Origin: Candidatus Gastranaerophilales bacterium
Lineage (GTDB): Bacteria > Cyanobacteriota > Vampirovibrionia > Gastranaerophilales > Gastranaerophilaceae
Assembly (NCBI GenBank): GCA_947625445.1
Contig: CANQOM010000102.1
Span: 1-6,071, forward strand
Length of the DNA: 6,071 bases
Reading direction: 5' to 3'
Part shown: in pieces, positions 5,655 to 6,071 of the stretch
Layout of the letters: each line of letters starts with the position of its first letter
Position numbering within the stretch: the stretch's first letter is position 1
The notes under the pieces: generated by a model
What the model saw: only the letters and a program-made list of their open reading frames with translations
What the model was told of the DNA's origin: nothing
Database searches by the model: none
Program-made: the position numbers and the translations under genes

Positions 5655-5980
5655 TCTGCATTTTCTTTATGGTAAATGCCCATATCTTCAAGTGCTTTTA
5701 GAAAATTTTTAGCAGTTGCCTGTTGTATTTCCGGTGGTACAACCCTTAATAATTCAATTGTTTTGGAAATTACAGGATCTTTATCATACCAACGATTGCA
5801 GACTTTAGGTCTTACCATTTCATAAAATTTATCTATAGCTTCTTTAGAAACTTTTTTTTCTATTTCAGCTAAAAATATTTCCGCTTGTTCTTTCAGTTCA
5901 GTTTGATAGTTTTGAAGCATATTAATTACTTCAAGTAAAACAGGATCATGATCATACCATCTTTTATAATTGTGATTCAC
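5651..5980 (-). CDS. Hypothetical protein with two RWYDxDPV repeats, 109 aa
   Basis: The GTG start at 5978-5980 follows AAAGGA (5988-5993, 7-nt spacer), and an in-frame stop lies immediately upstream, so no longer start exists. The protein is an internal duplication. Residues 7-14 read RWYDHDPV and residues 63-70 read RWYDKDPV. Each is followed by a helix of hydrophobic spacing (VINMLQ / TIELLR) and a second helix ending FLAEIE / FLKALE, so the two halves align over about 37 residues with one gap. Between them is a helical linker (VSKEAIDKFYEMV). There is no signal peptide or membrane segment, so it is probably a small cytosolic helical protein. It overlaps the end of the upstream minus-strand gene by 17 bp, suggesting translational coupling. 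Its stop shares a TTAA with the SLH gene stop. Family and function are unknown; a protein-binding role is a guess. Confidence 0.78.
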   Translation of the reverse strand: MNHNYKRWYDHDPVLLEVINMLQNYQTELKEQAEIFLAEIEKKVSKEAIDKFYEMVRPKVCNRWYDKDPVISKTIELLRVVPPEIQQATAKNFLKALEDMGIYHKENAD

Positions 5981-6071
5981 TTAAATTTCCTTTACCTTGG
6001 TTAATAAATGCATTATCTTCTTCATTAATTCTTTGGATATCTGCACCTATCATTCTAAATTTATTTTCAAG
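5964..6071 (-). CDS. C-terminal end of an unidentified protein, 5' end outside window
   Basis: On the minus strand a frame is open from the right edge for 35 residues to a TAA at 5964-5966. The visible tail is polar and includes RMIGADIQRINEED and ends GNLSESQL. It is too short to identify. The case for it being coding is the 17-bp overlap with the 109-aa gene, whose ribosome binding site sits inside it, a typical operon arrangement. It could still be chance read-through of a short open frame. Confidence 0.5.
   Translation of the reverse strand, partial: LENKFRMIGADIQRINEEDNAFINQGKGNLSESQL

Overview
This is an AT-rich window (roughly 30% GC by eye) from a bacterial chromosome. The genes have GGAG/AAGG ribosome binding sites, the standard genetic code, and frequent GTG starts (three of six complete genes). 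Several features suggest a gut non-photosynthetic cyanobacterial relative (Gastranaerophilales / Melainabacteria). These are an SLH-domain secreted protein, many lineage-type hypothetical proteins, and a recurrent short N-terminal 'F-[KQG]-[SGN]' box. That assignment is inference; a low-GC Bacillota genome is the main alternative. I see no rRNA, tRNA, CRISPR array, insertion sequence or phage gene.

Layout, left to right. (1) The 3' end of a plus-strand gene (2-349) carries an HExxH motif and is probably a zinc metallopeptidase. (2) A minus-strand gene (339-1529) overlaps it tail to tail by 11 bp and encodes a 396-aa HNH-type nuclease with an unusually long helical insert. (3) A 308-bp, extremely AT-rich divergent intergenic region (1530-1837) follows. 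(4) A 578-aa unrecognised membrane-associated protein lies on the plus strand (1838-3574). (5) A near-consensus sigma70 promoter drives a small acidic 120-aa protein (3720-4082). (6) A strong bidirectional terminator (4097-4127) separates it from a convergent 89-aa Cys-rich small protein (4131-4400, minus). (7) A second divergent promoter region (4401-4508) leads into a secreted protein with three SLH repeats and a C-terminal beta-rich domain (4509-5654). (8) A 109-aa protein on the minus strand (5651-5980) is built of two copies of an RWYDxDPV repeat and meets the SLH gene at a shared TTAA stop. It overlaps the end of another minus-strand gene that runs off the window (5964-6071), so those two are probably co-transcribed.

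The genes do not form an evident pathway. Orientations alternate, and most genes look like single transcription units with their own promoters. The most interesting thread is that four otherwise unrelated proteins without classical signal peptides (HNH nuclease, 578-aa, 120-aa and 89-aa proteins) share a short N-terminal box around NFG / SFKS / NFKS / SFQGK. The SLH protein, which has a clear Sec signal peptide, and the repeat protein lack it. This could mark an undescribed sorting or processing signal, or simply lineage-wide N-terminal convergence.
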